A DNA stretch of 64,000 nt from assembly GCF_051622035.1 (NCBI RefSeq), contig NC_135356.1:1674001-1738000 (forward strand), in the 5' to 3' direction. The DNA is from Arctopsyche grandis (Eukaryota > Arthropoda > Insecta > Trichoptera > Hydropsychidae). Numbering within the stretch: the first letter of the stretch is position 1; every line of letters begins with the position of its first letter. A model generated the notes under the pieces. That model was not told the origin of the DNA and made no database searches. It saw nothing but the letters and a program-made list of their open reading frames with translations. The position numbers and the translations under genes were made by a program. Positions 44,877 through 60,839 of this stretch are shown one piece after another.

Positions 44877-47800
44877 CGGTACGTGACGATTGGGCGCCCA
44901 GGACGATTGGGCGATCAGTGTTACTCGCCACTGCGACAATTGGACGACGAGACTGGCGGACACTGCGTCAATTGGGCCCTGCGTCAATTGGGCGGCCATC
45001 GCACTGGGCGATCATCGAGTGGCCGACGGCGACCGGGCGACCAGGGCGCGTGGGCGACCACCGACACGGCCCGCTGGTGAAGTGGTCGCCAAGCTTACGT
45101 AAACTCTGCGTTTTGCAAGGAACGACCGCGAACGGAGCGTTATAGGAATTTCCGATGCACTGACAAATATTCTACCTACATACATATGCTTTATACCGCT
45201 TTATTTTTCGTTTCAGTTTTACCAATTTTTCGTAACAACACGAATCATACTATTAATTTTTTTCGCTATATTATATTACATTTGCTGGAATTTTATATTA
45301 AACGTACTTTTATAAATACATGTGTAGCACCTTTTCACAAAAAATAATTGTAAGATGACAAATCATATGTACCTACATATTCTCCAAAATAATATAAAAG
45401 AAAAATGATCGATTGAATCTTTCGCGCAGTGCTTTTAGTTTTTTTTCAAATGGACACACTTTTTTTTCTTTTAAATGTTATATTTCAGTTTTATCAATTG
45501 GATAAATTCACACTCTATTCTCAATTTTCTCAACACTGTATTAGTTATACATAATAACAAAATATTTTCTAATAGCGATTCTCAAAGTTTTCAAGATTAT
45601 ATTTTTTTTCAATGATGAAATACGTTTACGAAAAAAAAGCGCATACTTAAATTCGTTCGCGGAGCTCGAATAATTTTTTTCGGCTTTTCCCATAATTAAA
45701 TTATTACATCGTTTACGATTCGCAGAGGCAATTCTCGAAAAAAATAGCTTTTTAAAGTAATTTTAAACATCTCCCGTTCTATGGTTATTGTTGAAAATTA
45801 CATTGAGCCACAAAAAATCACGTTTTTTAGTTACCAGAGCGGAGACTAACCAATCTTTACTAACTTTGACCCACTGAATTCGAATATGATATTGATTTTT
45901 GCTGGTTGGTGATTGTTTACGAGATATGAGCGTTTAAAAAAATGCGCGATTTTTACAGTTTTTTGGCTTTTGCGGTCTTTAACTCAAAACCTAGTATTGC
46001 TGTGCTCAAAGTGAGTATTGGAATCAATAGTCAGATGTTTTTCCTATTGATTGTGATATTGCATTGCTTTAAAATACTTATAATTAATTGTCTAGCGAAT
46101 TTTAAAAGTCAAAAAAATATTTTTTTTACGGATTTTTTCTCCGTGCTATTTTGCATTTATTTGGCAATTTTTTTATTTCACCTCGTTTATAAGGATTGGT
46201 TTTCTATTTTAATATTTTTTATTTTTATCTAAACGTACTAACTCGAGCGGTAATTGCAATTTAAATGCTTTCGTTTTTGTTGCTCAGTGTTATTATAGTC
46301 ACATTAAAATCTATATGATAGTTTATAGTAATTAAGGCTCATTTCGTTTATCAATAATTTAATAAGGTATATTTTTACTAATTAATATCTTTCGCTTTTG
46401 TAAATTCGAAACATACATACATATGTATAACGAATTATGTTTACATCTATAACTGTCATCCAGCGCTCATCTGTTCATCTAATGTATAATTTCTTTAATA
46501 ATATTTTATGCGTATAAAATATTACAAAGACCTTACAAGAAATTATATATTTTCAAATATTTGGACCGAATGAACGAACTCATTCAAAACGTTTTTTTTT
46601 TTACTATGAGTGGCAGTTTTATTGCCTAAAGATAAATAATACCGCGTCTCATAGGCTAGGCTAGAGATGCTCTGCAAGTCATTTTGATAAAAGAGTTCTC
46701 AAAACCACTTTTGACAACTGTTTCTCGAACTACTTTTTTTCTTGATTGTTTTACATGACATGTTATACATACATACATATGTAAGGTTTTTCAACGGGTT
46801 TTTGCGGTATCATAAATTCATGGCCCTCAAATTTGGTTTAAAATAATGCAATGACGTAAATGATTTTATACCCTTTATCCTTTTATTAAATTCAAATTAT
46901 TCTGAAATGGTTTTCATCGTTTTTTCAAAACCTCTCCGATAAAATAAACGTTTTTTATTCCAAAAAAAATGGCAAAGTTTCAAAGCGATCGGAAAAGTTT
47001 TAGGAGGTTTGTCCAAAACTAAGATAAACCTTGTAATTTTCAAATGTTATAATTAGCATGGAAATAATTTTTTCAATGTATGTATGTGTGTGTTGTATGA
47101 ATGTACATACATATGTACATATGTTATTTTGAAAATTTTCAATTTAATATTTATTTTCATTATTCATCAATGAAAAGTAAATCAAAAAACTTTATTAATA
47201 CTATGATTTGATGAATATACTAAATACTGGCGATTCTAGAATTGATCTAATGTTGAGAGTTACAAATTTTACACGTTTTGGATTTTCGTAAGATTAAAAA
47301 TAAGCACCAATCACACGGTTGATCCCATATTTTTTAAGATCATCGAAAGCCGATGCAATTCGCGCTATTATATAAGTATTTATATTTTTATTTTTGAACA
47401 TTTAATTTGTACGAATATTTTTTACGTAAATTTGTACGAATATCGATTTTTATATTTTCGGGGCAATGAGAGAATTTGTTCGCAGAAGGGCCAAAGAGGC
47501 ATTGTATTGCATTAAGACGATTGTATCGTAAAAATATCAAATATTATGTTCTTCCTCTTTTTTTTGTCGAAGGGATCGGTACCTGAAGGGATCGGTCCAA
47601 AATATCATCTAATGTTGAATGAATCACTGTTAGAAAATATTTTGTAATTATGTATAACTATTACAGTGTAGTACAAAATTGAGAATAGGGTGTGAATTTA
47701 TCCAATTGATAAAACTGAAATATAACATTTAAAAGAGAAAAAAGTGTGTCCATTTGAAAAATGTTTGCAATTTTGGGACCGACCATTTATTTCATTGTTT

Positions 47801-50800
47801 TGGTAGGTAATCGTAAAACCTGCTTCGAGAAGAAAAAAAAATACTGAATGAAAATCGACGGATTGATTGCAAAATTATTTAAGGCTCATTTCGTATTTAC
47901 TTACCTATTATACAGTTCACATGGTTTTTAATATCTATTGCTTTTGTAAAGTAGCAACATACATACATACATATGTACATATGTACGTGTATAACGAATC
48001 ATGTTTACATCTACATATGTACATATGTATAACGGTCATCCAGCACTCATCTGTTTATCTAATACAGCGGTTCAGATTTCAAATTTCCAGCAAGAAATTG
48101 TAAAAGTAAATCACTTGATCAGTGATATATTAATAATATTAATAATAATTTGAATACGATATTGAAAAAATAATATTGGAATAAATTAAAAAAGGTCGAA
48201 TAAAACGGGTCGATTTATGAGTTTCTAGAATTGACTACATACCAGCAATTCTAAAATTAATTTAATGTAAATAAATAAATGTCTTTGAATACAAATTTTA
48301 CATATTTTGGAATTTCGTAAGATTAGGAATAAGCATTTATTACGGTTGATCCACATTTTTTAACAAACAAACCGATGATAGTCGCTCTATTGATCGACTA
48401 AATAATAATTAAAAAACACAAATCGCAGCCGAATTGATTACAGTTATACAGGAAAAAAAATAATTACGTAGGTTAATTCTCGCTCGAATGTTTGGTGTTA
48501 GTTGGGTATGTTTTTGAGAACAATAAACTGACCATTTAAGACTCAAATTCATTGAAGTATCTACTTCAATGCTCAAATGTGATACGAAAATATCTCCCTA
48601 CAATAGAAAGTTATAAAAAAAAACTCTCGAATGTTAGACAATACTTTAAACACGTTTTGTATATATTTTCCTTTTTTAATGTTAACTGTATAATTTATTT
48701 AAGTTCAGTTATTTTTTTAGTCAAATGAATTGTAAAAAAAGGAAGCAGATGATTATAATGAAAAAATTAAGGTGAAGAAATAGAGAATATTAAATTGATC
48801 ACCAAAAATACAATGTCGAAAGTCAGTTTTTACGAGCCCAGCTCAAATATGCAAATTCGAAAATATGGCTGCCATATCTACGATAGAAGCTCACATGAAT
48901 ATGATCAATATGCTAATAAGTTACGAAATGTGTTTGATAGATTTAAAGATTTTTCAAAAATAGAGGATATAATATTATTCATGTCATTCCCATTCAATGA
49001 TGAAATACAAATAGAAGAAATATCAATCAAATTAAAATAATTTTTGGATGTAGACCAAATACTAGTTGAGGATGAAATACTTAAATTAAAATGCGAAATA
49101 TTTTTGAAATCAAGACCTTCCCTCAAAATAGTTATTGGAATTTACTCTGTGATGAAAAATATTTTCAGAATAATTTGAATTTAATAAAAGGATAAAGGGT
49201 ATAAAATCATTTACGTCATTGCATTATTTTAAACCAAATTTGAGGGCCATGAATTTATGATACCGCAAAAACCCGTTGAAAAACCTTACATATGTATGTA
49301 TGTATAACATGTCATGTAAAACAATCAAGAAAAAAAGTAGTTCGAGAAACAGTTGTCAAAAGTGGTTTTGAGAACTCTTTTATCAAAATGACTTGCAGAG
49401 CATCTCTAGCCTAGCCTATGAGACGCGGTATTATTTATCTTTAGGCAATAAAACTGCCACTCATAGTAAAAAAAAAAACGTTTTGAATGAGTTCGTTCAT
49501 TCGGTCCAAATATTTGAAAATATATAATTTCTTGTAAGGTCTTTGTAATATTTTATACGCATAAAATATTATTAAAGAAATTATACATTAGATGAACAGA
49601 TGAGCGCTGGATGACAGTTATAGATGTAAACATAATTCGTTATACATATGTATGTATGTTTCGAATTTACAAAAGCGAAAGATATTAATTAGTAAAAATA
49701 TACCTTATTAAATTATTGATAAACGAAATGAGCCTTAATTACTATAAACTATCATATAGATTTTAATGTGACTATAATAACACTGAGCAACAAAAACGAA
49801 AGCATTTAAATTGCAATTACCGCTCGAGTTAGTACGTTTAGATAAAAATAAAAAATATTAAAATAGAAAACCAATCCTTATAAACGAGGTGAAATAAAAA
49901 AATTGCCAAATAAATGCAAAATAGCACGGAGAAAAAATCCGTAAAAAAAATATTTTTTTGACTTTTAAAATTCGCTAGACAATTAATTATAAGTATTTTA
50001 AAGCAATGCAATATCACAATCAATAGGAAAAACATCTGACTATTGATTCCAATACTCACTTTGAGCACAGCAATACTAGGTTTTGAGTTAAAGACCGCAA
50101 AAGCCAAAAAACTGTAAAAATCGCGCATTTTTTTAAACGCTCATATCTCGTAAACAATCACCAACCAGCAAAAATCAATATCATATTCGAATTCAGTGGG
50201 TCAAAGTTAGTAAAGATTGGTTAGTCTCCGCTCTGGTAACTAAAAAACGTGATTTTTTGTGGCTCAATGTAATTTTCAACAATAACCATAGAACGGGAGA
50301 TGTTTAAAATTACTTTAAAAAGCTATTTTTTTCGAGAATTGCCTCTGCGAATCGTAAACGATGTAATAATTTAATTATGGGAAAAGCCGAAAAAAATTAT
50401 TCGAGCTCCGCGAACGAATTTAAGTATGCGCTTTTTTTTCGTAAACGTATTTCATCATTGAAAAAAAATATAATCTTGAAAACTTTGAGAATCGCTATTA
50501 GAAAATATTTTGTTATTATGTATAACTAATACAGTGTTGAGAAAATTGAGAATAGAGTGTGAATTTATCCAATTGATAAAACTGAAATATAACATTTAAA
50601 AGAAAAAAAAGTGTGTCCATTTGAAAAAAAACTAAAAGCACTGCGCGAAAGATTCAATCGATCATTTTTCTTTTATATTATTTTGGAGAATATGTAGGTA
50701 CATATGATTTGTCATCTTACAATTATTTTTTGTGAAAAGGTGCTACACATGTATTTATAAAAGTACGTTTAATATAAAATTCCAGCAAATGTAATATAAT

Positions 50801-51193
50801 ATAGCGAAAAAAATTAATAGTATGATTCGTGTTGTTACGAAAAATTGGTAAAACTGAAACGAAAAATAAAGCGGTATAAAGCATATGTATGTAGGTAGAA
50901 TATTTGTCAGTGCATCGGAAATTCCTATAACGCTCCGTTCGCGGTCGTTCCTTGCAAAACGCAGAGTTTACGTAAGCTTGGCGACCACTTCACCAGCGGG
51001 CCGTGTCGGTGGTCGCCCACGCGCCCTGGTCGCCCGGTCGCCGTCGGCCACTCGATGATCGCCCAGTGCGATGGCCGCCCAATTGACGCAGGGCCCAATT
51101 GACGCAGTGTCCGCCAGTCTCGTCGTCCAATTGTCGCAGTGGCGAGTAACACTGATCGCCCAATCGTCCTGGGCGCCCAATCGACCGTGTCCC
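44877..51193. mobile_element. 6.3-kb transposon with 2.0-kb perfect inverted arms, probably hAT-related
   Basis: Every position x in 44887-46905 faces 96070-x on the other strand, with no indel seen across the arm; arms are about 44877-46905 and 49165-51193. The 8-bp string TATGCAGT lies exactly outside both ends (44869-44876 and 51194-51201), symmetric about the same centre. Termini are GC-rich with repeated ATTGGGCG motifs. The 2.25-kb spacer is not palindromic but holds diverged pieces of the arms in both orientations (47640-47770, 47881-48060) and a hAT-like coding relic near 48795-49130. The 8-bp duplication and relic suggest hAT; the class is otherwise unproven. Confidence 0.75.
48795..49130 (+). 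pseudogene. hAT transposase-like fragment in the spacer of the 6.3-kb element
   Basis: The frame reads KLRNVFDRFKDFSKIEDIIL and then SFPFNDEIQIEEISIKLK; after a stop it continues LKLKCEIFLKS. The R-F-x-D-F ... P-F-N ... L-K-x-x-F pattern is that of GTF2IRD2/FAM200-type hAT transposases. It is short and broken. Confidence 0.55.
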
Positions 51194-51276
51194 TATGCAG
51201 TTACCCGCACTAGTCGACTCGAGATCGACTCACGCGCACATGTCGCTCGGAAGCTCCGAACTTGATAACTTTAACA

Positions 51277-51519
51277 ATGGAATTTCTCAGAGTGTTCCGA
51301 GATATCGTCACAAATGTCGTACAACGTGTACAGACATTTGTGATGGGGCCAAGACCGGAATTGGAATACATTCCTGCTACGGTCGTCCGCAGGAAAAGGC
51401 GTAAGAGAAAGGAAAAGGCCGTCGTCTTCGAGAATGCGAAACCTCGACAGTGCGAAAGTGAAGAGACAACAGAATGTTTTGAACCTGCTCTTCCCTGCCA
51501 CGAGACTCCAACGCCTGAG
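51277..51519 (+). CDS. First coding exon of an unrecognised host gene (81 codons)
   Basis: The frame starts AACAATGGAATTTCTC (good start context) and encodes MEFLRVFRDIVTNVVQRVQT at the N-terminus, then a basic nuclear-localisation-like stretch RRKRRKRKEK and a Cys/Glu/Pro-rich end. It is followed exactly at a codon boundary by a GAG|GTATAT splice donor at 51520. Codon content is balanced, unlike the AT-driven frames nearby. I do not recognise the family, and no downstream exon was found before 64000; a large first intron is inferred. It lies between two large transposons: the 6.3-kb element ends 84 bases upstream and a MULE starts 19 bases after the donor. Confidence 0.5.
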
Positions 51520-52248
51520 GTATATTTCCATATGTCGCGCATATACCCGTAACCTCCGCAGAGTTGTCATGCATATACACCTCTCACTCGTGCTGATAGT
51601 GAGAGAGTGAGAGGCGCATATGCGTTTCCGCTATTCGCCACAGATGTTCTAGTGGCGCTGTCGGCTACTTTTGCCGCTAGGTTGCCGCCTGCCTTGTCAT
51701 CTGTCATCTGTCATCTGTCACTGTCACATTGTAGAGAAAGTCGGAGATATGGAACGTTGGTTGTTGTATTTTTGTGTTGCATATTCGTCCCTTTGTCAAC
51801 CAACCTCAACGTGCAAATAAAGCCATCCATTTATATGCGGTGGTGTAGACTGTAGTGTGTGGTGGTTATTTTATAGTATTCAACCGTTTGACGTTTGTTT
51901 TGGTGCGAGAACTCCCTATGTTTATTTTGCGATTTAGCTATTAACATGAACTGTCGGCTTCAATCAATACTCTCAAGATGTTCACATGTATGCTCGTTCT
52001 ATTCCACAGTATGTTTATAGATAAACTTTGGCTGCTAATTGAAGTTTAAAAGCATGAGCGCTTTTACCAAGTTAATTGCTAAATAAATATGCAGCATGTG
52101 TATTTTTTAAGAGGGAATGACATTAGCCTGCAGATTTTTGGATAAATATTATCCAACGTAATGCTGTCATTGTTTTAGCTATGAGGATAAACTTTGCACA
52201 GTAGTGGCCATCAAATTACATTGAAACAAGATTGTTTGACGGCGATTT

Positions 52249-52304
52249 AAAATATTGTTAGTATGCTACAAGCCGTGTATTATGTAGCATACTAACAATA
52301 TTTT
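52249..52304. repeat. Perfect hairpin in the MULE non-coding half
   Basis: AAAATATTGTTAGTATGCTA and its inverse are 22-base arms separated by about 12 bases (AGCCGTGTATTA). Its role is unknown. Confidence 0.7.
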
Positions 52305-53108
52305 AACCGTGGAAACCATAGTCGTAGGGCTCTTTTCTTAAACATTGTTTTTAAATTATAGTTTATACCTTTTTGTCCTAATTTTGGATTAGAGTAAAGT
52401 TAAAATCAAATTTAATTGTATGTGAGTTTCAATATATTTGAAACTTAACTTCATTTACATATATTCAGAAATTTCAATCTTCATTGACAATTATTTTTGA
52501 TACTTCCCATTTCTCACCATTTCTCAGCTACCTTGGGTTTTCGGTTTTAAATTAAAATAAAAGCCAATTTATACCAATGAAATGGCATTTATTAATTATA
52601 AAAATATTTAATTTACAAAAATTCAAATATTACAATTCACATGACTTATAAGTGTCAAAAAAAAAAAATTAAGCTTCTTTTCGTCAGTAGTGCTAAAACA
52701 TTATAATTCTCAGTTGGGATAAAATTTAATATAATACAATATTAGCAGTACTGTTCAGTGAGGACCACGAGAAGGTAGAAGCTTAAAACCTCACCAGGAA
52801 ATGGTTAAGAATGGAATAGGAAAATTAGAATGGGAGAACATTAGTAAGAATGAAGCTAAAAAGAGGTATGTAAAAATCATTATTATCCATTAAGAAAATA
52901 ATAGATTAAATTAATAGAGATTTACACAAATTTTTGAAAATTGGGGTTAGCAAAGGGGAATAGTGTTGGCCGGTGTATCTGAGGTCGTCTTAGTCGGCTT
53001 AGATGGAGTAATCTTTTGTTTCTCAATTGCAAACAGGCTCGAGAACGGTGGTGAACTCATGTTAGAATAAGTAGTGTTTTGTTCCCCAGGTGCGACCAGA
53101 AATATTAA

Positions 53109-53111
<3 letters not shown>

Positions 53112-53175
<64 letters not shown>
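53112..53175. repeat. (TA)n microsatellite inside the MULE
   Basis: About 64 bases of TA dinucleotide. Confidence 0.9.
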
Positions 53176-53181
<6 letters not shown>

Positions 53182-54361
53182 ATATCTAAAACATTATAGA
53201 TAAACAATATAAGTAAAACAACAACTTACACTTCATTACATTACCAAAGGTCAAACAAATAACGAACACTTAACAGCATTCAATCTTTTCAGAGACTTGG
53301 GAAACAACACCTATTGCAAAGCCTTAGTAATATTTTTCCCAACTCTAAAACAACAATCGTCAACCTTTCGGACCTTACAGAACACTAAACTCAAAATTTC
53401 AAATCCCATAGATTAAAACCATGATTTTTTTTATAAAATTAAAATTATAAATATGAAATAGTAACTAATTCGCAATATATTTCGCAAATAATACGCAAAA
53501 AATTGGATATCGTTAATGTTAATATAGTGACTGTATAATGATTGAAAAATTATAGTAAATCAACAATATGTATATTCATTATGAAAAATGCAAAAAAACA
53601 TTTAAAATTAGTTTATCGAAAGAGAATTAGTATTAAAAATTATTAAGTGCATAAAGGATTAACTATAGCAAAATAATAGCTTTCAAAAAGCGTGGACAAG
53701 GATAAAGGACAAAGTATTGTTATAATTACATCAAAATTGTCTCGCCGACCTGGTTGGCGACCGTTGCTCCAAGAGTCTAAGCTACCGATATGCGCCTTCC
53801 ACGTTAGGCAGTCAATATAGAGGTGGCTTATTGATAGTAAACATTTCATTATAAAAGGGCGTGCATATTATACATATATACAATATATCAAAAGCAAAAT
53901 AATCAATACTGCAAAGTTAAATTCTATTGTGGTTACAAAAAAATTACATTATAGAAGATTACGTTTGAAAATATTGGAAACGGAAGGAGAGTTGGTATTT
54001 AGTACATTGTGACCAATAAAGCGTTCTAATCAAACCAATTAAGCTAAAATTAGTATTCGAATTTCTAAAGATGATAGAGACCTTAAAGACATGTCGCAGA
54101 TGAAATAAACGGTAGTAAAATTTTAAATTTATTGAATTCCGTTCACGGTAGGATGAGTAAAAATATACTTCGAGTTGTGAATATTATTTAAGATATGCAA
54201 AAGTTTAAAATTTTCGAAAAGTATCAATTTTTGAAAAAAAGGTGATCTGTTTAAACGTCTACATATATATACGAGATAGATATTAGATTGCTTAATCAAT
54301 AAGGCTAACAAGAAAAAATGCATAAAACACATAGATTATGATTAATGAGTAATAATTAATG

Positions 54362-56852
54362 TCACACAGCGTTAGGTCTATTTAATGATATGTTTTCAGC
54401 CAAATTATGTCGTCTTTTCTTCTTCTTTTGAACACCCACCAATGCGGAGCGTCCAGAACTTAATCTTTTGTTACCTCTAGTAACGCCAGATCGCCTCCTG
54501 GCAACTGCTGTTGGTTGAACGTTTATTGGGGCTCTGTAGTGCTTTTTAATTAGTTTTCTTTCTGAAAAGCGATCTGCTATTGCTATGTAATCTGATGGAT
54601 TTTTGCATTTTTCAATTGCAGAAAAAATCTTTTTACGATGATATATTGATAAGTTTTTATTTAGTTTATCAAAAGTTTCACGTTCCCAATTCAAAATTTC
54701 CTGATCATCTTGTACAGGGGCAATAATATTGTGAATGCATTCTGAAGTGGAAGAAAGCTGTTCAATAAGAACACTTGAAATTAAAGGCTGTTGAATGTCA
54801 GTCGAAGATGAAGGCGAAGGCTGTTGAATGTCAGTCGAAGATGAAGATGAAAACTGTTCTAAAGTAGGATGTTTTTCTAATGGTTTATAAAATTCTTTAG
54901 TGTTAGCCTTGTCGCCTAACGCTAATACTGCAATACTGTATCTATTTTCTAGAGTCTTTTCTTTCACATTGTGAAACAAAGCAATGACTCCAGCTTGGTG
55001 TTTGCACATATTTCCTAGATATCCAGTATTGCAAGTACAACATTCTAATCTAATATCTACTTCGTATACTAAATTTGGAATTTTTTGACTGGGGACAATG
55101 TAAACGAAACCATTGTCACTCTCAACTATGTTGTCTTTTGTGAGATATGTAATTTTTTTAGTGAAAGGATTTAAAATATGCTTCTTAGCTGCATTTCTAC
55201 CGTGTGCGAAATCCATTAACCGGTCCTTATAATATCGGTTCATTTCAACGCAAACATAGCCTATAATGTCTACTGCATTGAAAGCTTTACATCTATTCAA
55301 TACAATGTCCTTAAAAATCCGAACAGTTATCTCGGCGTAATTGTTTGTTTGGTTGCCACGTGTAAATTGATTTCGATATGCGAAGCACCAACTCTCTCTA
55401 CGTTCCCAATACTTTTCAACATATTTAATCCACTGTAAATATTTTTGGCATATTCTAGAATTATTTAACTCAATTAAAGCTATATCGGCTTCAGGTTCGC
55501 TACTTGAAATAAGTATATTTTTAAAAAATTTATGTAATATTTTCCTGTCCTCTATTAAAATGCCATGTTTAGCATCCCAGAGCCACCTCCAAACCGCTTG
55601 CGAAATATGAAAAGCACATAACACTAGTTTTGAGTCCTTAAAAATACCACTAAGAGCTGAGCGTTCGGCATTAGAATCATCGGTCATAATATACCGAGGA
55701 TTTATGTCCCCCAAGAAATCTTTTAATAGAGTAAATGCCGATGAATACTCGGCAGTTGTTTGCCCTTTGGTAATAATGACAGCTAACGGCACAGCACCTA
55801 CCACACTTTCTGTTAAGACAAATGTGATAGTGTTTTGCTGCAGATCGCATGATGAAGTCGAGTCGATGAAAATTATGTCCTTTGTTGATTGTAAATTTGA
55901 AGCTCTTTCCATCAATGGAGTCATAATGCAAACGGTGAATGGATCTTCAATGAATTTAATCTTTGCAGCCCCTACTTTCTCCATCGCTTCAATAGTGTCA
56001 TATATTTTCTGTACAAAAAAAATCAAAATTTATTATGTACACAACCTTGTGTCATGTTCATTGCAATAAATTGTATTACCTTGATCATTCCAGGAGCAGT
56101 TGTATCACCTAAATGATTTTTCTTCCATTTTTCATGCCAATGGGCGACTGTCCTACTTTTGGGGTTGAATGTACCATTCACCATTAATTTATCATCATCC
56201 CCAAATTCTTCTTTAAGAAATGCAGCATGCTCTCGAATTGCTTCTGCCACACTCATTTTGCTGTGAAAATAGCATTGAAATCTATCAAATGTGGCAGAAG
56301 ACGGAGCTAACGAAGTGAGAGCTTCGGCACTCTCCGTATCATGGGAATGTTGTAAATTAATGGTTATTATGGCAGGAAAATTATCCTAAAATAAACAAAA
56401 AAGTAAAAGAAATATAAATAAATTTTTTTGAAATAAAAGTATTAAATACTATGTATTTTTTACCTTCACGTGTTGGTAAAGATATCTAGTACGTGTATTC
56501 ATATATTTCACTATAATGTTAATAGACGCTAAACAGTCAAAATTTCTTTTTATCAACTTTTTATTTTTACGGCTGAATTGGCATTTATAATATTTTCTGT
56601 AAAAAAAAAGGCATAAGTAACGCTTAAATTTGTATAGATATAGGTAATAGGAACTTGCCTGCAAACGTATTTTCCGCCATCGCCTCTCGACTGGGATACA
56701 ATCCACCTCGAATTCGTAAGTTGGGCATACAAAGAAACCCAGTCGGCACAACCGTCAATGTCGTGGATTTCAGCAAAGATCTTCATCGACAACCTATCGT
56801 CCGAAATCGAATCCACCTTATACTTATATTTCTCAGGAAATTTGAGGTCCAT
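54362..56852 (-). CDS. MULE transposase, 4 exons, 759 aa, apparently intact
   Basis: Catalyses cut-and-paste of the enclosing element (family role). Minus-strand exons: 56659-56852, 56464-56596, 56080-56385 and 54362-56008. Phases agree and there is no internal stop (2280 nt). Intron 1 uses a GC donor (AG|GCAAGT); the others are GT-AG. Order of domains: an N-terminal zinc-binding block of FAR1/FLYWCH type (YYKCQFSRKNKK ... FDCLA ... INLQHSH, about 65-125); the DDE core with Asp260 (FIDSTSSCD), Asp321 (YIMTDDSNAE) and a Glu candidate in NNYAEITVRIFKD; a SWIM zinc finger CTCNTGYLGNMCKH at about 531-544; a Ser/Gln-rich linker and a basic tail KKKKRRHN. The start at MDLKFPEKY has a good context; a Met 9 codons earlier is possible. 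Intact ends, target duplication and frame suggest a recent, possibly mobile copy. Confidence 0.88.
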
Positions 56853-57185
56853 GTTGAGGTGTATGAAAATGAACACCACGCACTATGTAGAGTAACGACA
56901 GCAAAAGAATCTCTCTCTCCTAATGGTGACCCAATCGTTGTGAGAGGTGAAATGGCCGATTTTTCACTTTGACCGTTGAGCATATCAAATGACCGACAGC
57001 GCGCCACTAGAACGCCTGTTGGCGAATAGCAGAAACACATAACGCATCTCACTCTCTCACTATCAGCACGAGTGAGAGGTGTATATGCATGACAGCGCAT
57101 GACAACTCTGCGGAGGTTACGGGTATATGCATATGTCGCCCCAATTTTATTTAATAACTAATAGTCACTTGGGTGGAAAGTTCTT

Positions 57186-57480
57186 CTTATTTATTTATTT
57201 TTATTTTTATTTTATTTTACGGTCAAGAAAAAATTGACCATTTTACATAATGGAAATGGAGAAAGAAAAAAATATATAAAATAAATTACAATGAAATACA
57301 AAAGAAAAATAAATAACTAAGAATATTGCATACATGCATACATACACACACACACACACAGACACACACACACGCATGCATGCATACATACATGCACACG
57401 CAAATGTAAACACACGTATACATACATACAAATATACGCATATACATACATACATATGCGTATATTTGTTATTCTCCCAT
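57186..57480. repeat. A/T-rich tail plus CA/CATA microsatellite
   Basis: (TTTA)n-type sequence at 57186-57230, then ACACACAC and CATACATACATG runs at about 57330-57465. It may include the tail of a minus-strand retroelement. No gene is seen. Confidence 0.5.
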
Positions 57481-57625
57481 TCCTCGTGGACTCCGTTTCT
57501 TAAATTCACTGGATGGTGCCATTGACATTTGTCACATCTCTCTTCTTTCTCTGCACCACTTCCTAAGTTAGCAATCTGTTAGACGAGTGTGTTTGATTAA
57601 TTGATGTTGTATAATAAAATAAAAT

Positions 57626-59953
<2,328 letters not shown>

Positions 59954-59960
59954 CATATAT

Positions 59961-60790
<830 letters not shown>

Positions 60791-60839
60791 TAAATAGAAC
60801 GGATTTCATGTTGCGTTTACTAACATTGAATAAATCGAC

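Larger units (their letters stand above)
51539..57130 (-). mobile_element. Complete Mutator-like (MULE) transposon, 5592 bp
   Basis: Both ends read GCATATACCCGTAACCTCCG when taken inward. The terminal inverted repeats are about 135 bp (to GTTCTAGTGGCGCTGTCGG); the right copy has an extra 10-bp GCGCTGTCAT. The 9-bp duplication ATATGTCGC is exact (51530-51538 and 57131-57139), the size typical of MULEs. The element encodes one transposase on the minus strand; 51680-54360 is non-coding with a (TA)n at 53112-53175 and a perfect hairpin at 52249-52304. Confidence 0.93.

Noticed and set aside
44787..45145. GC-rich overlapping frames (RTIGR, WATTD-type repeats)
   Set aside because: They arise from the repeated ATTGGGCG subterminal motif of the 6.3-kb element and are open in several frames at once.
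45942..50128. 96-aa hydrophobic frame occurring identically at 45942-46232 (+) and 49838-50128 (-)
   Set aside because: It is present twice only because it lies in the inverted arms. Its Phe/Ile/Leu richness follows from T-rich DNA, and there is no motif or start context.
51607..51855. 82-codon plus-strand frame
   Set aside because: It is inside the left terminal repeat and flank of the MULE and has no family signature.
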